64,000 nt of DNA from Thalassia testudinum (GCA_037157565.1 JAZHRO010000022.1:7130001-7194000); one strand, 5' to 3'. Shown: positions 12,146 through 24,788, counted from the first letter of the stretch. Numbers and translations: made by a program. Notes: generated by a model not told the origin, from the letters alone.

Positions 12146-13812
12146 CCTTAAGCCATGCAACCTGCTTTCCCAGTTGGTTGCTAAGCCTAACAAAAGAGTT
12201 GTATGGAGTTCAGCATCTCCCTAAACCAGTTTACAAGCAGTTAAAGATCAAAGCTACAGCCAAAATCTACCGAGTAGTGAGAATAACACTAGTTATCCAA
12301 CCTTTAAATCCCTACAAATCCATCATTATTATTTCTGAATTTTAATCTCCAATGACTGATTCCACATATATCCCACACGATGATATTAATCAACTAAATC
12401 ATCCAAGTTTCCACCTTGATTGATCCTTTAATTAGAAGATTATGTTTTTCATAACCAAACCCTGATTTCATATTTAAAACATCTTAAAAACCTCATATTA
12501 TCAATTTTGAAATTTGGTTTTAGATTGGTATAAGTTATTACTTGAACTCACCCTTTTCAAGTTAACACTAATTGTTCAATTCTCAAATAAATCAATCATC
12601 TATTATGTTAAAGATACAAAATAGTACTCAAAACCATCAAAACATGCACAATTAGGGTTCCGAACTCACGAAGGGGTGGAACGCACACTAAAAAAGGCAC
12701 ACATGGAGGAAACTGCAAAAACAGGTTCAACTACACTAGAACTTGAAAAATGACTAAGGGAGAGACTACTCTACCTAACATTACCAAGGGATCATGATGA
12801 ATCCGACCTATGTGCAACATGCCTAGGAAAGTGTTCCAAGCCTCTCTCGAAATCCATGCATGGACCAGACGAATTTCCTAGAGTAGACATACAAAAAATA
12901 GGGATAAAAGTCAAATTAGACCTTCTAATTTTTTATGTAAGAGAAAATATTTAAAAAGGGCCATAAATGTTTAGCACACATTGATACAATTCCAACAGTA
13001 CCATATTTGTGCAAAACAGAGATCGTTTGACCTCTGAACTGGCTTAAATAGTGTGAAGGGGTGCTGAACTAGACCAAACCGATTCGGTTCAGCTAAATCG
13101 ACCACTAACCCACACCTTGCCATGCCTCAGCACATGATTAACGCATCACCTCACTCACATATGCTCAGCCATTAGATGTGGCATGCGTTAGCAATCGGAT
13201 GCACCTACGCAGCCTTCACGTGAAACACATGCATGTGCTTCCCTTCAATGCTACGTGTCAGCACCGTCAACACTACCTCTGCCATTGCCGCCAACAGATT
13301 TGCGGTGGAAAGCCTAGGCCTTTTCCTATTACGAATAGGCCTCTGACAATCCTAAACCTAATTTCCTTATTTATTTCCTTGTCTTTTCTCCTTCGTTCTC
13401 TTAATTTTTTGAGGCATAAATGAAGGGTTACAGCCACCAACCCAAGGCAACCCATTTTATAGACCTACCACTAGGATTAGGGTTCGAATTTGTGGGAAAA
13501 TTATCAAGAATAACCATAGGTTTGGTTTGCCTCGTATTTAGGTCCTTGTCAACTTGTTTTGGACCTAACTTGAGCTATACATATTAGATTTGCGTGAAAC
13601 AAGTGACATTGGAAAGCTCATGACGAGAAGAATCCAATGATACCCCACATATTACCCTTTTGATGAAGTTTCACCAATAGTTGACCGAAAACAAACATTT
13701 CTTTTGGTTTTACGACACATTCAAATCAACATCAAACCTAATGCATGTCACGAGTTCTAATTGACCTGAACCACTTCAAAATGATTGGGAACCTGGATTT
13801 TGGGGTGTTACA
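12146..13812. mobile_element. Q2: partial LTR-type unit related to Q1
   Basis: It ends GGATTTTGGGGTGTTACA at 13812, like the Q1 end. From 12160 it aligns in parallel with Q1 from about 7370 (CCAGTTGGTTGC versus CCGGTTGGCCAG; GAGACTACTCTACCTAAC in both). Q1 inserted into it, so its left part is 5778-6061 or lies beyond CACTA-1. No coding capacity was recognised in this 1.7 kb. The ORF at 13178-13423 has no known domain. Confidence 0.55.
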
Positions 13813-14441
13813 GGGGGCGTAGGAGAATTATAGAGAGAGGGTGAGGGATAGGGATGGAGAGCAGAAGATGAAAGATGATTAGGTGGAAGAAGATGGTAGA
13901 AAAGAAAGGAAGAGATGGTGGAGAAGATGGGAAGGAGTAGTAGAAGGGATATTAGGGTTTATATATAGGAGGTGGGGATGAGTGACATTACCAAGTAGAT
14001 AGAGGGCTAGGGTAAGGGTTTCTTGAAGGGGGGTAGAGTAAGGATTTAGGTGATCTAGCACGATGAGGTGGCATGAGGTGATTGGAGGGGAAAAGAGGGC
14101 ATGGAATGATAAGTGGAAGGGGTGGCATGGACTATGGATGTAGGGCTAGGATTGGCTAAGGTTGGGGTTGGGTTGTTGGAGAGAGGTGGCGTGTAGGTTT
14201 ACGTATAGAGGCTTGGTTGCGTGGGTTTTATTGGTAGGGTTAGGGTTAGGGTATTAGATTAGGTGGCTGATTGAATACATATATATCTATATAAATCATA
14301 CTTAATTAATGTTAGTTTCATGGTAGTAAGGACATAAATACATTAGGTTAGCTCATATTATATATATGTGCATTTAAGTCAAATTTCATGCATATTGGGT
14401 TTTTTAAGTGTGATTGAGCCTACATTTGGCTGAGAATAGTA
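13813..14441. other. Unresolved repeat-like DNA left of CACTA-2
   Basis: The left half is purine-rich (GGGAGA/GATGG), followed by a short GGTTAGGGTTAGGG run near 14236 and an AT-rich right half. It is the DNA into which CACTA-2 inserted; GTA at 14439-14441 is the likely 3-bp target sequence. It resembles a minus-strand LTR leader but I could not assign it. Confidence 0.3.
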
Positions 14442-17400
14442 CACTATGGGAAAAGGTGCGTCTTGCAATAGTTCAAAACCATTGCTAAATGTCTTAAAAC
14501 CATCACCACATCCCACCGCCAAAATGTTCGTCACTGCATTTATTTGGCAACGGTGTAAATGATGTACTAACGCTAATTATCCCGAGCCCAGGCTCGTGGG
14601 CCTCGAGATTGTGTGACGGTTATTGATCATCACCAATTATGTTTAGGAACGATTGTAAAAAAATGTTACTAAATGTTGGGGTGGGAAGTATTCGCACAGA
14701 GTTGGAAATATTTCCACGGTGGTGAGTAACCGTTACCAATTACTGACATACCATCACCAAATAACTGGTCTTGGCAGGAGTGTGATAAGATGGGAAAATC
14801 TATCATTTGGCAGTGACTACTACCGTCGCCAATGGGCATCAACATGGTCGTTATACTTGATTAATGGGAGGGCATTTAGGGTGGGCGCCAAAATTCGATA
14901 TTCGACGACGATTTGATAAGAGTCGTGGTATCCTAATGCGCGATGGGTTTTATTAGAACCATCGCCAAATGTACCTTTTTTTTTTCAAGAAATTCCAGTG
15001 AAGGTGTATATCTATACCTGTCAACCTACTACAAAAGTAATACACATCATAATTGAATATTAACTGTATAATAAATGCAATTGAAGAAGAAATCATATAT
15101 ATATATATGTATATATATAAAGAGTTTAACTATTACAAAAGGTGAACATAATAAATACACTATGCTAGGGCACCTATGCCACCAGCACCTAGTCACCCCT
15201 ATCGTCGTCGTCCCGTGGTGGAGGCTAGTGAAATGTCGAATGCTCTGGTCCTCCAGATCATCGGAGGAATGCCATCAACTCTCTTAACGGCTGGCTCTGC
15301 CGCTCCAGTAACTGATCTTGTCGTTGCATCCTATCAGTGGCTACCTGCAGTTTGGAGGTCATATCCTCCAATCTTTTCTCCCTCTTCATATCTCGGCATT
15401 CCATTGCCTCCATCTTCTGATTAAGATTGTCCACCTGAGATGTGGATGACGTCGATCCTTTCCTTCCATACCAGGAAGAGATAGTCATGCTCTTGCCCCC
15501 GCTACGAACAAAGCCTCCGTGTTTCGGAGGCATACAGTCTTAAATGCCTCCTCTGGTGTCATCAGAGGCACCTGGGGAACGGTCGAGGAGTTCTCATCCG
15601 TGACCTCAGGAGGATGATTCAAGTCCATCATACGAGTCTGTAAATATATACATTTGTAATTTTTTTAAATATTTAATAAATTCAATAAATTAGAAGTGTA
15701 TAAATTCATGATGCTTACATATCTCTCCTAATATGTCTCATGAATCAATGCGTGGGGGCCATCGAGTGTCTGCTCACTATGAGTGTACTCATAAACTCCT
15801 ACTCGATCAAACTCAACGCCCTCATATGTATTAGCCTAAAAATATTAATAAATGATTAGGTTACATATAATTTTATGAAAATATTGAACGTAAATAACTA
15901 ATTTTACTTACATATTTGACTCGTAAAGAGTCAATACTCATTCGACCCAAACAATGGGTCTGTGGTGGAGCTTAACTCTTGTTGGCGTTATTTTTTTTAG
16001 CTTTCTCCTACAAGAAATTATTAGTAAATAAGAATATAATAATTTCAATTAAGAGATATAAAGGAATAATTATTTACCTCTATAGTAGGAGCACTCTAAT
16101 GCTCGCATGCCTCCTTCCAAATGTTAGGTGTAACCATTGGAGGCACATTCCTCAATTCCTCCTCAAATGGCCTATTCCTAAAGTGCTGAAATATTGATAT
16201 AAATCATTACTAACCTCTTAAAGTAATATTGTAAATGTTGTAAAATTAAATCGTTAAATATATATTACCGTACTCTTGGGCTCCTCTCTCTAACCGTGAT
16301 GGATCTTACCCGTGTGCTTCAAAATATATTTGGAGATGTTCAGATCGGTCCCCCAATTAAATATCCCCTACAATTATGAAGTAAATGTAATTCTTATATA
16401 AAAGAAATTAAGGTTTATATATTATGGTATTGCAGATGCATTTACCTATAGCTCACCAATAAGTGATGCCTTAATGTCCTCCGACACTTTCCTCCAGTCA
16501 AAGGATGAAAGGGGCACTATTGACTTGGTAATGGTTGCCAGTCAACTAGTGAACTTCAAGTAATTCTTTGCTTCCCCTGAAGGATTAATCTCGACTAGGA
16601 TCCTAGTGCCAACTGGTAGTCTATGTAGGTCCAGGTTTTAAGTAGGACCCCTTTTTTTCTTACCTGAAAACAAATTATATCATATTATCATAAAATAAAT
16701 TACCAAATAAATAAATTATACATTCAAGAAATGCAAATTTATATTAAAAGATGACGGAATTATATACCAGTACTAGTGCCTACCTCAGTCGTAGCAGGCA
16801 CCTCCCCCTGTACTTCCTGCTATACCTCCTCCTCCTGTACCCCCTCCACTTGTATGTACTCCCCACCAACCTTCTCATCGTAGTCCTCATCGCCAGGCTC
16901 AACGAAGTAAGTAGTACAAGGAACCTGATAAGAAAGTGGGGCCTGACCCTTCCCCTGGAGGTGAAGCCACTAAGAAAGAACATGCAGTGCTATGAACTGA
17001 GATCTAGGATGAGGGGATCTATGTGGCTTGGGGTGGAGTGGGGTGAGTATATACTGGGAAGGTAATGTGGAGGTCTGGGGCCTTGGTGGAGGCTGAGAAA
17101 AAAGAGGAGGTTGTGAGATTGGAGGCCAACTATGAGCTTTCTCCTCCCTAATCACTGCCTCCTTATTCCCTCTAGAGGCCTTCTTCTTAACCTTCATCTG
17201 CACATGAAATTACCATTAATTAGTAATAAATATAAAAAAAATCCATAAAAATTTTGACAGAGTTTCTTCTATATTGTTGAATTTTTTAAAAATCATGTAT
17301 AAAAGAGAAGATATACAAGAATGGAATTATAAACATGTAATGTAGAAACAAAATTTGAGGGCACACTCGCCATTCAATCTCACATGTAATAATATAGAAG

Positions 17401-17807
17401 AGAAGATATACATTATGTTATAGCATCAAACAAGTAAAATTTCCATAACAAAGGAAAGAAAGTCATGACATAAGTTAGACATTGTGATACATAAATTCAT
17501 AAAATCCACAACCATAGAAAATATCATCCAATTTAGAGGTGTGATTTTGTATGTTAACCTTATAAGAATGGATTTGGGTCCTTATAAGAAGGGCTGGGAA
17601 AGTTGAAATTGTTAGAAGGGAATAAGATTTTGTTTATTTCAACCTGAGAACTAGAATGGCATGAGATAGATGTTGAAAATGAAGTCCACGTAGCCTGTCT
17701 TTATGTGGGATAAGTCTTGCTTGTTGTTGCTATTGACGTGTTATTCACAAATTCTTTCAAAAGGAAAAGGAAAAATTATGGTTCTACAGTTTTAAGTTTT
17801 AATGAAG
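14442..17807 (-). mobile_element. CACTA-2, left segment (3' end of the element)
   Basis: It starts with the terminal inverted repeat CACTATGGGAAAAGGTGC at 14442. Subterminal repeats to about 14990 contain many copies of ACCATCGCCAAAT and variants. A TNPA pseudogene follows on the minus strand, then about 600 bp of spacer to the Y junction at about 17808. The TNP2 part of the same element resumes at 27447, so Y separates the two genes. Order and strand match the usual CACTA layout (TNP2 then TNPA in sense). Confidence 0.85.
15190..17203 (-). pseudogene. TNPA-like (Transposase_24) gene of CACTA-2
   Basis: The minus strand carries a dispersed coding region. The probable start is the ATG at 17203 (MKVKKKASRGNKEAV, then a Pro-rich segment at 17140-16970). 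A block at 16630-16440 reads PVGTRILVEINPSGEA and then FDWRKVSEDIKASLIGEL, the Transposase_24 core. A block near 15960 reads APPQTHCLGRMSID, and 15533-15258 carries SSWYGRKGS followed by a Lys/Arg/Glu-rich coiled coil with Gln-rich repeats. Gaps between blocks begin and end near GT/AG-like sites, so it was an intron-containing gene. The stop after 15258 is TGA where CGA fits. Role: binds subterminal repeats to assist TNP2. Confidence 0.75.
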
Positions 17808-18959
17808 TGAACGCCCTCCCTTTAGCTGGGGAGGGTCACAAGGAAGAGAGGAAGCTAGTCAGCTAACCAATTTGGTCGTTGGACGGCCGGATGAGAGAGA
17901 GGTAGACGGTCGCCGGAGCTGCAGTTGTTGTTAGCTGGAGAAGACAAGGGAGTGGGTTTTAAGGCCTCAAACCAACCTAAAAAGCTTGGCCATGCGACAA
18001 GGGTTCTTTCATAGGCCATAGGAAGCCCTTCCAAGCTTAAAAAAAAGCTTCCAAGCTTGTAAGGCTTTTGCGAAATAGGATACCCGAACCTTTGAAAGGT
18101 TTGCATGACCTTTTGGGAAACAATTGGAGCCCAAGGAATGGCTCAAATGGAATGTAACTTCCCAAGGAATCTTCGGTTCAAATTTGGGAGAGATTGATTG
18201 AGAATCAAGTGAGAAATCCTTGCTCGAAACTCAACGGTGAAAGTTTAACCTTCCAAAAGTGGCGTAGGGACCTATTTGTGAAAATGATGACAAAGTTCGG
18301 GGCCTTTTGTAGGGATTTTGAAAGTTAAGGGCATATGTGTAATATACAAGAATTAAATGACCAAATTGCAAACTAGGTCAAGACAGTCCTAGATTAGGCC
18401 TAAATTTTGAAAAAAAAACCTAAATTGGACCTAAGGAATCCAATGGTGAAGTTGGATTTTGGTTTTGACCAAGTTTGACTGGGTAATTTATGCAAAAACG
18501 TAAATTAGGGAAATTATCAATCTGAGACTCTATTTTGGGTCAAGACGGGTTCTGATAGTCAAATTGAAGGTACCAAACCCTAGAGAATATTTTTCTATGA
18601 ATTTTAGAGGGTTTGCGTGAATTTTATCCTGACCAGAACCTCAGTTAATTAAGCAAGTCTGTTTTTAGGGTTTCAGAAGTCATTTAATTCTCAAAACACG
18701 CGAAAACCCTTTTCTGTCTGTATTAACCCACTTGTTGGATATTTAAGACCATTTGACCCTTAATTACCTCGTGGGAAAACCCGTGGTTGTACTGCATTCA
18801 AGATATGATGGTAAAATTATAATTTTAACCCTATTTTCTTATCTTTCTCTTAGAATGATTATGCAATGAATTATGGCCTTCTGTCAGTTATGTAGGAGCA
18901 TGTATTCCTTGATAATGACTAAATTGAGCTAGTTATGGATCATGATGGTGTTCCCATCA
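17808..18959 (-). repeat. Y 3' LTR, truncated
   Basis: It aligns with 26305-27446 of the 5' LTR. By eye, 18122-18640 differs at about 8 positions, 18660-18959 at about 14 and 17820-18106 at about 35, so divergence is uneven. The TATA box of the 5' copy (TATAAAAG) reads TATGAAAG here. Below 17808 the similarity stops abruptly. Confidence 0.85.
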
Positions 18960-18975
18960 TACCCCCATTCCTAAC
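18960..18975 (-). other. Polypurine tract of Y
   Basis: The minus strand reads GGAATGGGGGTA immediately before the 3' LTR, the expected plus-strand primer site. GGGACTAGAAAAAG lies just upstream, a decayed version of the hairpin seen in W, Z and X. Confidence 0.8.
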
Positions 18976-19404
18976 TTTTTCTAGTCCCTTATCAAAATCT
19001 CATGGAATTAACGTAGATTCTAGACCATGCCTTTTTATGCTCAGATTTGTGCTATGTGCTTTCTTTTGTAGATTAGCTCAAAATGGCGATAGTAGGCCTA
19101 GAGGTATTCAAGTACCAACCAAGATTCGAACCTGACCAGCTTTAGCTTCAGTCCACCGCGAAGGTTTCTAAGGTCCATAGGAACTATCCTAAGGTTCGTT
19201 GAACTCTGCGGTTAAAGCACCCATGCTTGTAACATATTTTAACCCAGGTTCAGTTTGTAGTGCATTTTTGTAAGAGAGAGACAGAATATTTTTTTATTTT
19301 TGGAGAGTTTTCTCTCTCTTTTCTTTCTTTATTTCTAGCTTCGGATTGGCTTTAAACATGGTCTGTATCATATTCCTAGCTCCCACCATCAATCCTCGCA
19401 AGGT

Positions 19405-19553
19405 CCTTGGCAATCGATGCTTCAAGATAGCATTGCCCATGGCAACCCCCAAAACCCTGGCTTTCGAGATTTCGAGATAATCCTGCCCATGATGTTTTAT
19501 AGCTAAATCTAGACCCTAGCAATCGACATTTCGTGATAATGCCACCCATGGCA
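19405..19553 (-). repeat. Triplicated motif in the Y 3' UTR
   Basis: Three spaced copies (19405-19445, 19456-19494, 19514-19553) follow the pattern GGCAATCGA, then CTTCGAGATA, then GCCCATGG. The same three-copy arrangement is present in X at 44019-44166. Just beyond lies a perfect 20-base palindrome at 19588-19607 (TAGGATATTTAAATATCCTA); X has a shorter hairpin at the same place. Confidence 0.8.
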
Positions 19554-20290
19554 TCTGAACTAGCACAAGGTGCTTACATGCCCCCAGTAGGATATTTAAA
19601 TATCCTAGGAGACAAGCACCGAGGAGACGCTATGTTATTGTGCATCTTTGAGACGAATTTTCCACCTCTCCGCACCGGGAACTCTTCCAAATCAACTTGT
19701 GTTGATCAGCTGCTCCTAATCTAGGTAGCTTTTTCAGAATAGAATTAACGCATTTGCGTGATTTTGATAATTGAGCACATTGAACCAGACTGTGTGTAGA
19801 TTGGGGTGCTTAGGTTTTCGAGTCCTGCAAACCAGAGGTCAGTTAACGAGGACAAATAATCCTTAAGCCTTGACTTAATACTTAAGCTTCGTATTTTCTC
19901 CAACCTCTTCAGGACTATCCAGATCTTAACGGATACTTGAATTTTTAAGCTTAAAATCACAGCCCAAGAGGCCTAAGATCAGCATTCATATTAATCTCTT
20001 TTTATCTCTTAGCACTTTTTGTCTTTCATTTTCTTTCTTTCTGATTTGGTCTAGAACTAAATCGATTCCTTAATCTTCTACTAATAACTATCTCTTTTTT
20101 CTTTTCAAATTGTGCTCCTTTTTGACATTTATATCACTTCCCCTTTTCCTCCTAAAAAATGATATGCAAATTGATCTTTCAAAATTTCGACCACTTTTTT
20201 TCTTTTTTAGCTTTTTTTTTTTGGAATATGTATTTTTTTTTATGAAACCATTTTCTTGTGAAGTGATTCTTACAGCATTTTACACTTTAA

Positions 20291-20327
20291 TACCCCTCCA
20301 TGCCTATGATTTGCAATGTCCTCATTG
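20291..20327 (-). promoter_or_regulatory. Internal purine-tract motif of Y
   Basis: The minus strand reads AATGAGGACATTGCAAATC followed by ATAGGCATGGAGGGGTA. The same two-part motif occurs in W, Z and X between the ORF and the 3' UTR. Its core resembles the terminal purine tract. Confidence 0.7.
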
Positions 20328-20551
20328 TAAATTAGGTGGGTTCGAATTCAGCGTAGAACGTACATTAGAACAGGTTTTGGGTGGGTAGACAGGTCGAGGT
20401 GACTACTGCAAACAATTTCAAGCTCGTTTATGGGCACCAGAGGTCGAGTCGGTTGTTCTAATGGACGAACCCTAAAGTGCAATATGAATTCAGCATAAGA
20501 TGTGTCAAGAAGGGTTTCGAGTTTTTCAAAAAGATAACGGGTTGCTTCCCG

Positions 20552-23500
20552 TTAAGCGCTAAGTTTAACACCATCAGCTGGGCACAATATGCTCAGGTAG
20601 AATGGATTGATTGCATGAATGTTATGATCGTGATGGATGGGAACTGGATGGCCACAGATAAGTATCAAAGCATGACAGAGAGTCATTCCAGAATATCTTT
20701 GATATAGGTCAGGCTGATTCGTTTCTGGATGATCTTTCTTGAGTTTTTGCAGAGGGAACATTTGGAAGGTATAGTGATCATGGGATTTTGTAGTAGGGTT
20801 ATGGTGATTCCAAGGCTCAATTGAAATGGGTCTAGTTAGTGTACCCCAAATGTGTGGTTCCTCTCGTGCTCTCTGATCTATCAAATCAATACCTGATGAG
20901 TCATTGTGATTCTTTTCTTTTGGGGTTGAGATTGTCTCCTCAAGAAATGACTCATAGATTAGGTCTTCAAATGAATCTTCCCTATAATCTTCATCCCAAA
21001 AAGTGAATGCTTGGAGAGTGCTTTTTGAATCATAAAACTTGAAATCTATAAAGGATTCATATTCTGGGTGAAGGTCACTCTCAATATCGTCCAATTCTGA
21101 TTCCTGGTGGTCCTCAAAACAAAAAGTCTCCATGTCCATGGTCTCTGAATCTAGTTTGTCACCATGTTTCCCAACATTTCTGGGTATATCTTCAAGTTCA
21201 AATGTGAAAACCTCCATTGTGCACATATCATTGTGCTCAACTAGATCATCATCTAGGATGTGAAAAGTTTCCAATTCAGGTTCTAGGTTTCCTACTAAGG
21301 ATATGGTCATGATATCCTGTATAAAACCTAGTTGTTCTGTCAGGCATTTCCCTTTTGCTGTCTCAAAAATATTTATCTCAGCATGTTGATCTCCGGAGGC
21401 AATTGTCAAATGCCCTAATTCGCAATTGATTATGGTTCTCGCAGTGGTCAAGAATGGTCTTCCCAAAATCATAGGCATATCCTATATCTATTGTGGTGTC
21501 TCCATGTCAAGAATTAGGAAATCTACTAGGTAGCTGAAATCCTTAATTTTAATTACCACATCCTCTATCATCCCAATTGGTGTGATCAGGGTTCAATCAG
21601 CTAGTAGTAAAGTGACATGAGCGGGCTTTAGCTGTCCAATCGGTAATTTTTCAAATAGGTTGGTAGGGATGAGGTTGACTGAGGTGCCCAAATCTAACAT
21701 AACCCACTTGAAGTTTGTATCACTGATATTACAAGAAATTAGTGGGGTGCCTGGATCAGATTTCTTAGGGGGTAGACTACTTTGGATTATGGCACTTATA
21801 TTTTCAAACAGTACTACCTTTCCTGGTGTTTGTTCTTCCATCTCCTTCCTGGGTAAGTTAGGTAAGGTTGAGTTGAGAGTGAGGATATCCAATAGTGGAA
21901 TCGTGACTTGTGCATTCCTCAAAGATCCTGTTATATCATTTCCTGACAATCCTTTAGTGTGGAGGTGAGATATGACCTAGGATAAGGGAATAGATTGGCT
22001 AGGGATGGGTTGTTGTTCTTTCATAACAATGATCATAGCAATCATGGTGGGGAGGTGTATGGGAAAAAGTCGGACCTTGTTGTTGCTATGGGGCTATTGT
22101 TGGGTAAGTGATGGTGTGTTTTGTCTCAGCCGAGGTGGATGGAGAGAATACACAGGTATGAGTCGTTGGACCAGGCTGGGTATAATATGTTTGACCTTGG
22201 ATTTGGTTTACAATGTGTTTTTGGGTCAACATGTTATTGGCATTTGCCAAAGGTTGGGAAGGAAGTGCACCAGGTTGGTGGGGATTTACCATTTGGGTGA
22301 GTTGATTGCGAACCTCTGTGATCTCGTCTTTGTGTTGTCTTTGCATAGCCGCATTCATTTTCTAAATGTCAGCCAGAGTCTGAAGGATTAGAGTCACTTG
22401 ATCTGCATGAGTCAGCCTGGATTGATAAGTTGGGTTGGGTTGAGGCTGAGGCGGCTGATATGGACGAGGACCTTGTGGTCAAGGTTGATATTGGGCTCTC
22501 TGATTTTGGTTGTTCCCTGACCACGTGAAATTAGGATGACTACGCCGTCTAGGGTTGTAGGTGTTTAAGAATGGATCATTCTGGATGGTGTTGAGGTCCT
22601 CGCAGGTCTGAGGAGCCTCAGAAAAGTCAGAATAAAAGGGTTCAGAGTTCCCCCATCTAGAATAGGTGGGTCTAGAGTTTCCTCTGAACCCAGAATCAGA
22701 CGGGGGTGGATACGGGTCCATCCCCTGAGAAGATCAATGGTAGATGTTATGCGCAACCTCCCTGCCAGAAGGCAGTTGCGCGAACGGGTTTTGCGCAGAG
22801 GTGGCTCGCTGCAAGTGTTGAGTTAGCTCATCCACCTTCTTCTCAATAATAGAGACCTTATCCAGGTGACTGGCCATCAGTGCCAAGTTGACGGAAGAGG
22901 ACAGGCCCTGCGTCTCATGTGCTTCCTTTGGATTCGTCAATGCACGGGCATTCATCTGGTCAAACATGCCCATGGATTCATTATTGATGGAGTTCTCACA
23001 CATATTCTCAAGAATCTCCCACATGGTGTCTTTGTGTTGACCCATGATGTTTCCTCCACATGTCGCATTGACGACTAATCAAATATCCTCACGGAGTCCC
23101 TGGTAAAAAGACTAGACTTGTTCCCATTTAGAAACTCTATGGTGGGGGCACTTTCACATGAGATCCAGAAAATGATCCCATGCCTCGTGAAGCGATTCTC
23201 CTGCTTGCTGCGTGAAATGCGTGATCTGGTGTCGTAGAGCATTTATCCGACCAACAGGGAAGAACTTTCTCAGAAACTCAGATTGTAGTTCCACCCAGGT
23301 GTTGATTGGACACGTTTGGGTTTGGTACCAGTGAAAAGCCTTGTCCATGAAAGAAAAGGAGAACATTTTCATGCGTAAGACATCCCAATTTTGAACTTCT
23401 AACCCGAAGGACTAGGCTAGATGCTTGAGTTGCTTGATATGCTGTAAAGGATCCTTGGAATTACACCCATGGAATTTGGGAATAGCATGAATCATGTTGG

Positions 23501-23900
23501 GCTTGAGTTCAATATCAGGACCTCCAATGGGGATTTGGACTCGAGGTTCGATTGCCACCGCAGTGGGATTGTAATGATCTCGCATCATAGGACACTGCGG
23601 TGGGTTTACAAAGGCTTAGAATAGATCATTGAGGTGTTGAAGCTAATTTTCAAGATTGTTTTCTTCTGCTGGTTGCTCCATGATGATGGATGAAGGAGAA
23701 TTGGGTTCAGAAGAATCTGAAGAGATATTGATCGGGTTGGGTTGTTGCACAAACAAGGAGGTCGAGGCTTGGCCTCGACGGGAATGAGTAGCTAATGGAG
23801 GCCTCAAGGATGGTCTTAGAGACCTCCTCCCGAATATGCACTGATGGAGTAGATGAGAGGTAGAATGTGATGGACCCAATCAAGACACCCAAAAATCTTG
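20552..23900 (-). pseudogene. gag-protease-acidic domain ORF of Y
   Basis: In sense order: an N-terminal Ser/Pro-rich part; a retrotransposon gag domain near 23430-23110 (FSFSFMDKAFHWYQT, then EFLRKFFPVGR, then EAWDHFLDLM, then KCPHH); a Pro/Gln-rich segment to about 22090; then, after a frameshift, an Athila-type aspartic protease with DLGTSVNLIP near 21700 and ILGRPFL at 21470. Instead of RT there follows a long Asp/Glu-rich region (21400-20900) and a C-terminal part with NPFYLSILCPADGVKLSA. At least eleven in-frame stops occur. In gag they replace CAG, CAA or CGA at 23643, 23616, 23430, 23154, 23121, 23100, 22734 and 22479, with others nearby. The true start is uncertain. Confidence 0.85.
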
Positions 23901-24788
23901 GATGACTATAGAGGTTCAGGGCGGATGAAACCCCTTAGTTACAAAGCCGTTCACCTAAGAAATACCTGGGTAGCTAGAGAGGGAGAGTCCCGCGAAGACC
24001 CGTATACAGTAGAGCGCCCCCACGAGTTACAGGGTTTCCCCTACCCAACCTCTCTTGTCACTGAGGATCCAAGTAGATCAGAATGGGGACTTGACCTCTT
24101 AAGTCTACCAGATTTAAATTAAGAGCAAAGTGCTTATGTTTTCACTTGAACTTTTAAGATGTTTTTGTGCACAGTGACCTAATTTGAAGATTGGTTAACC
24201 CAACAAGGTGGGTCAAGTTCACCTATTTTGTCCTTTAAGAATTTTAGGTCCCTCTTTTAGTGTTCAAATGAAATTAAGAGCCTGATTTTAGGGTTTGCTT
24301 GTATAGATCAATTCAATCGAGGCTTAGGCACTCATTGTTTGGGAAGATTAATTCTTGATTAAGCAAGTGTGTCACTAAAACCTTAAACTGAAAATCTTAA
24401 TTGGCTCTAATTGGTCCAATTTAATTCATCCAAATGTGGTACCTAGGTCTTCAAGCAAGAAGGTGATAGCCCTAGATACCTTAAGATCTTACGTAGGTGC
24501 ACAAATCAGGGTTTGGATGTTTCTCTAGAATGTATCAAATCAGGCAACTTGATGATTAATCCAAGAATAGAATGCAAGTAGCCCTAATTGATTTTTTTTT
24601 CTTTTTTTAGCTTTTTCAGATTCAGGGGCTTAGAAGAGATTGGATTAGTGTTTTACCTGCCCCTAGAGTGGATGATGTGCAGCTGATCTTCTTTCAAAGA
24701 GTCCCTGAAATAGATCACAATCAAAAGAGATAGAGCAAGTTAGCATCAGATTAGATATTGTAATAAAGAGATCTAACTGTGTGTTGCT
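23901..24788 (-). other. Y 5' untranslated leader
   Basis: This lies between primer site and gag. No domain is recognised in it. It is AT-rich with short T-runs near 24590 and may contain splice signals. Confidence 0.6.
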
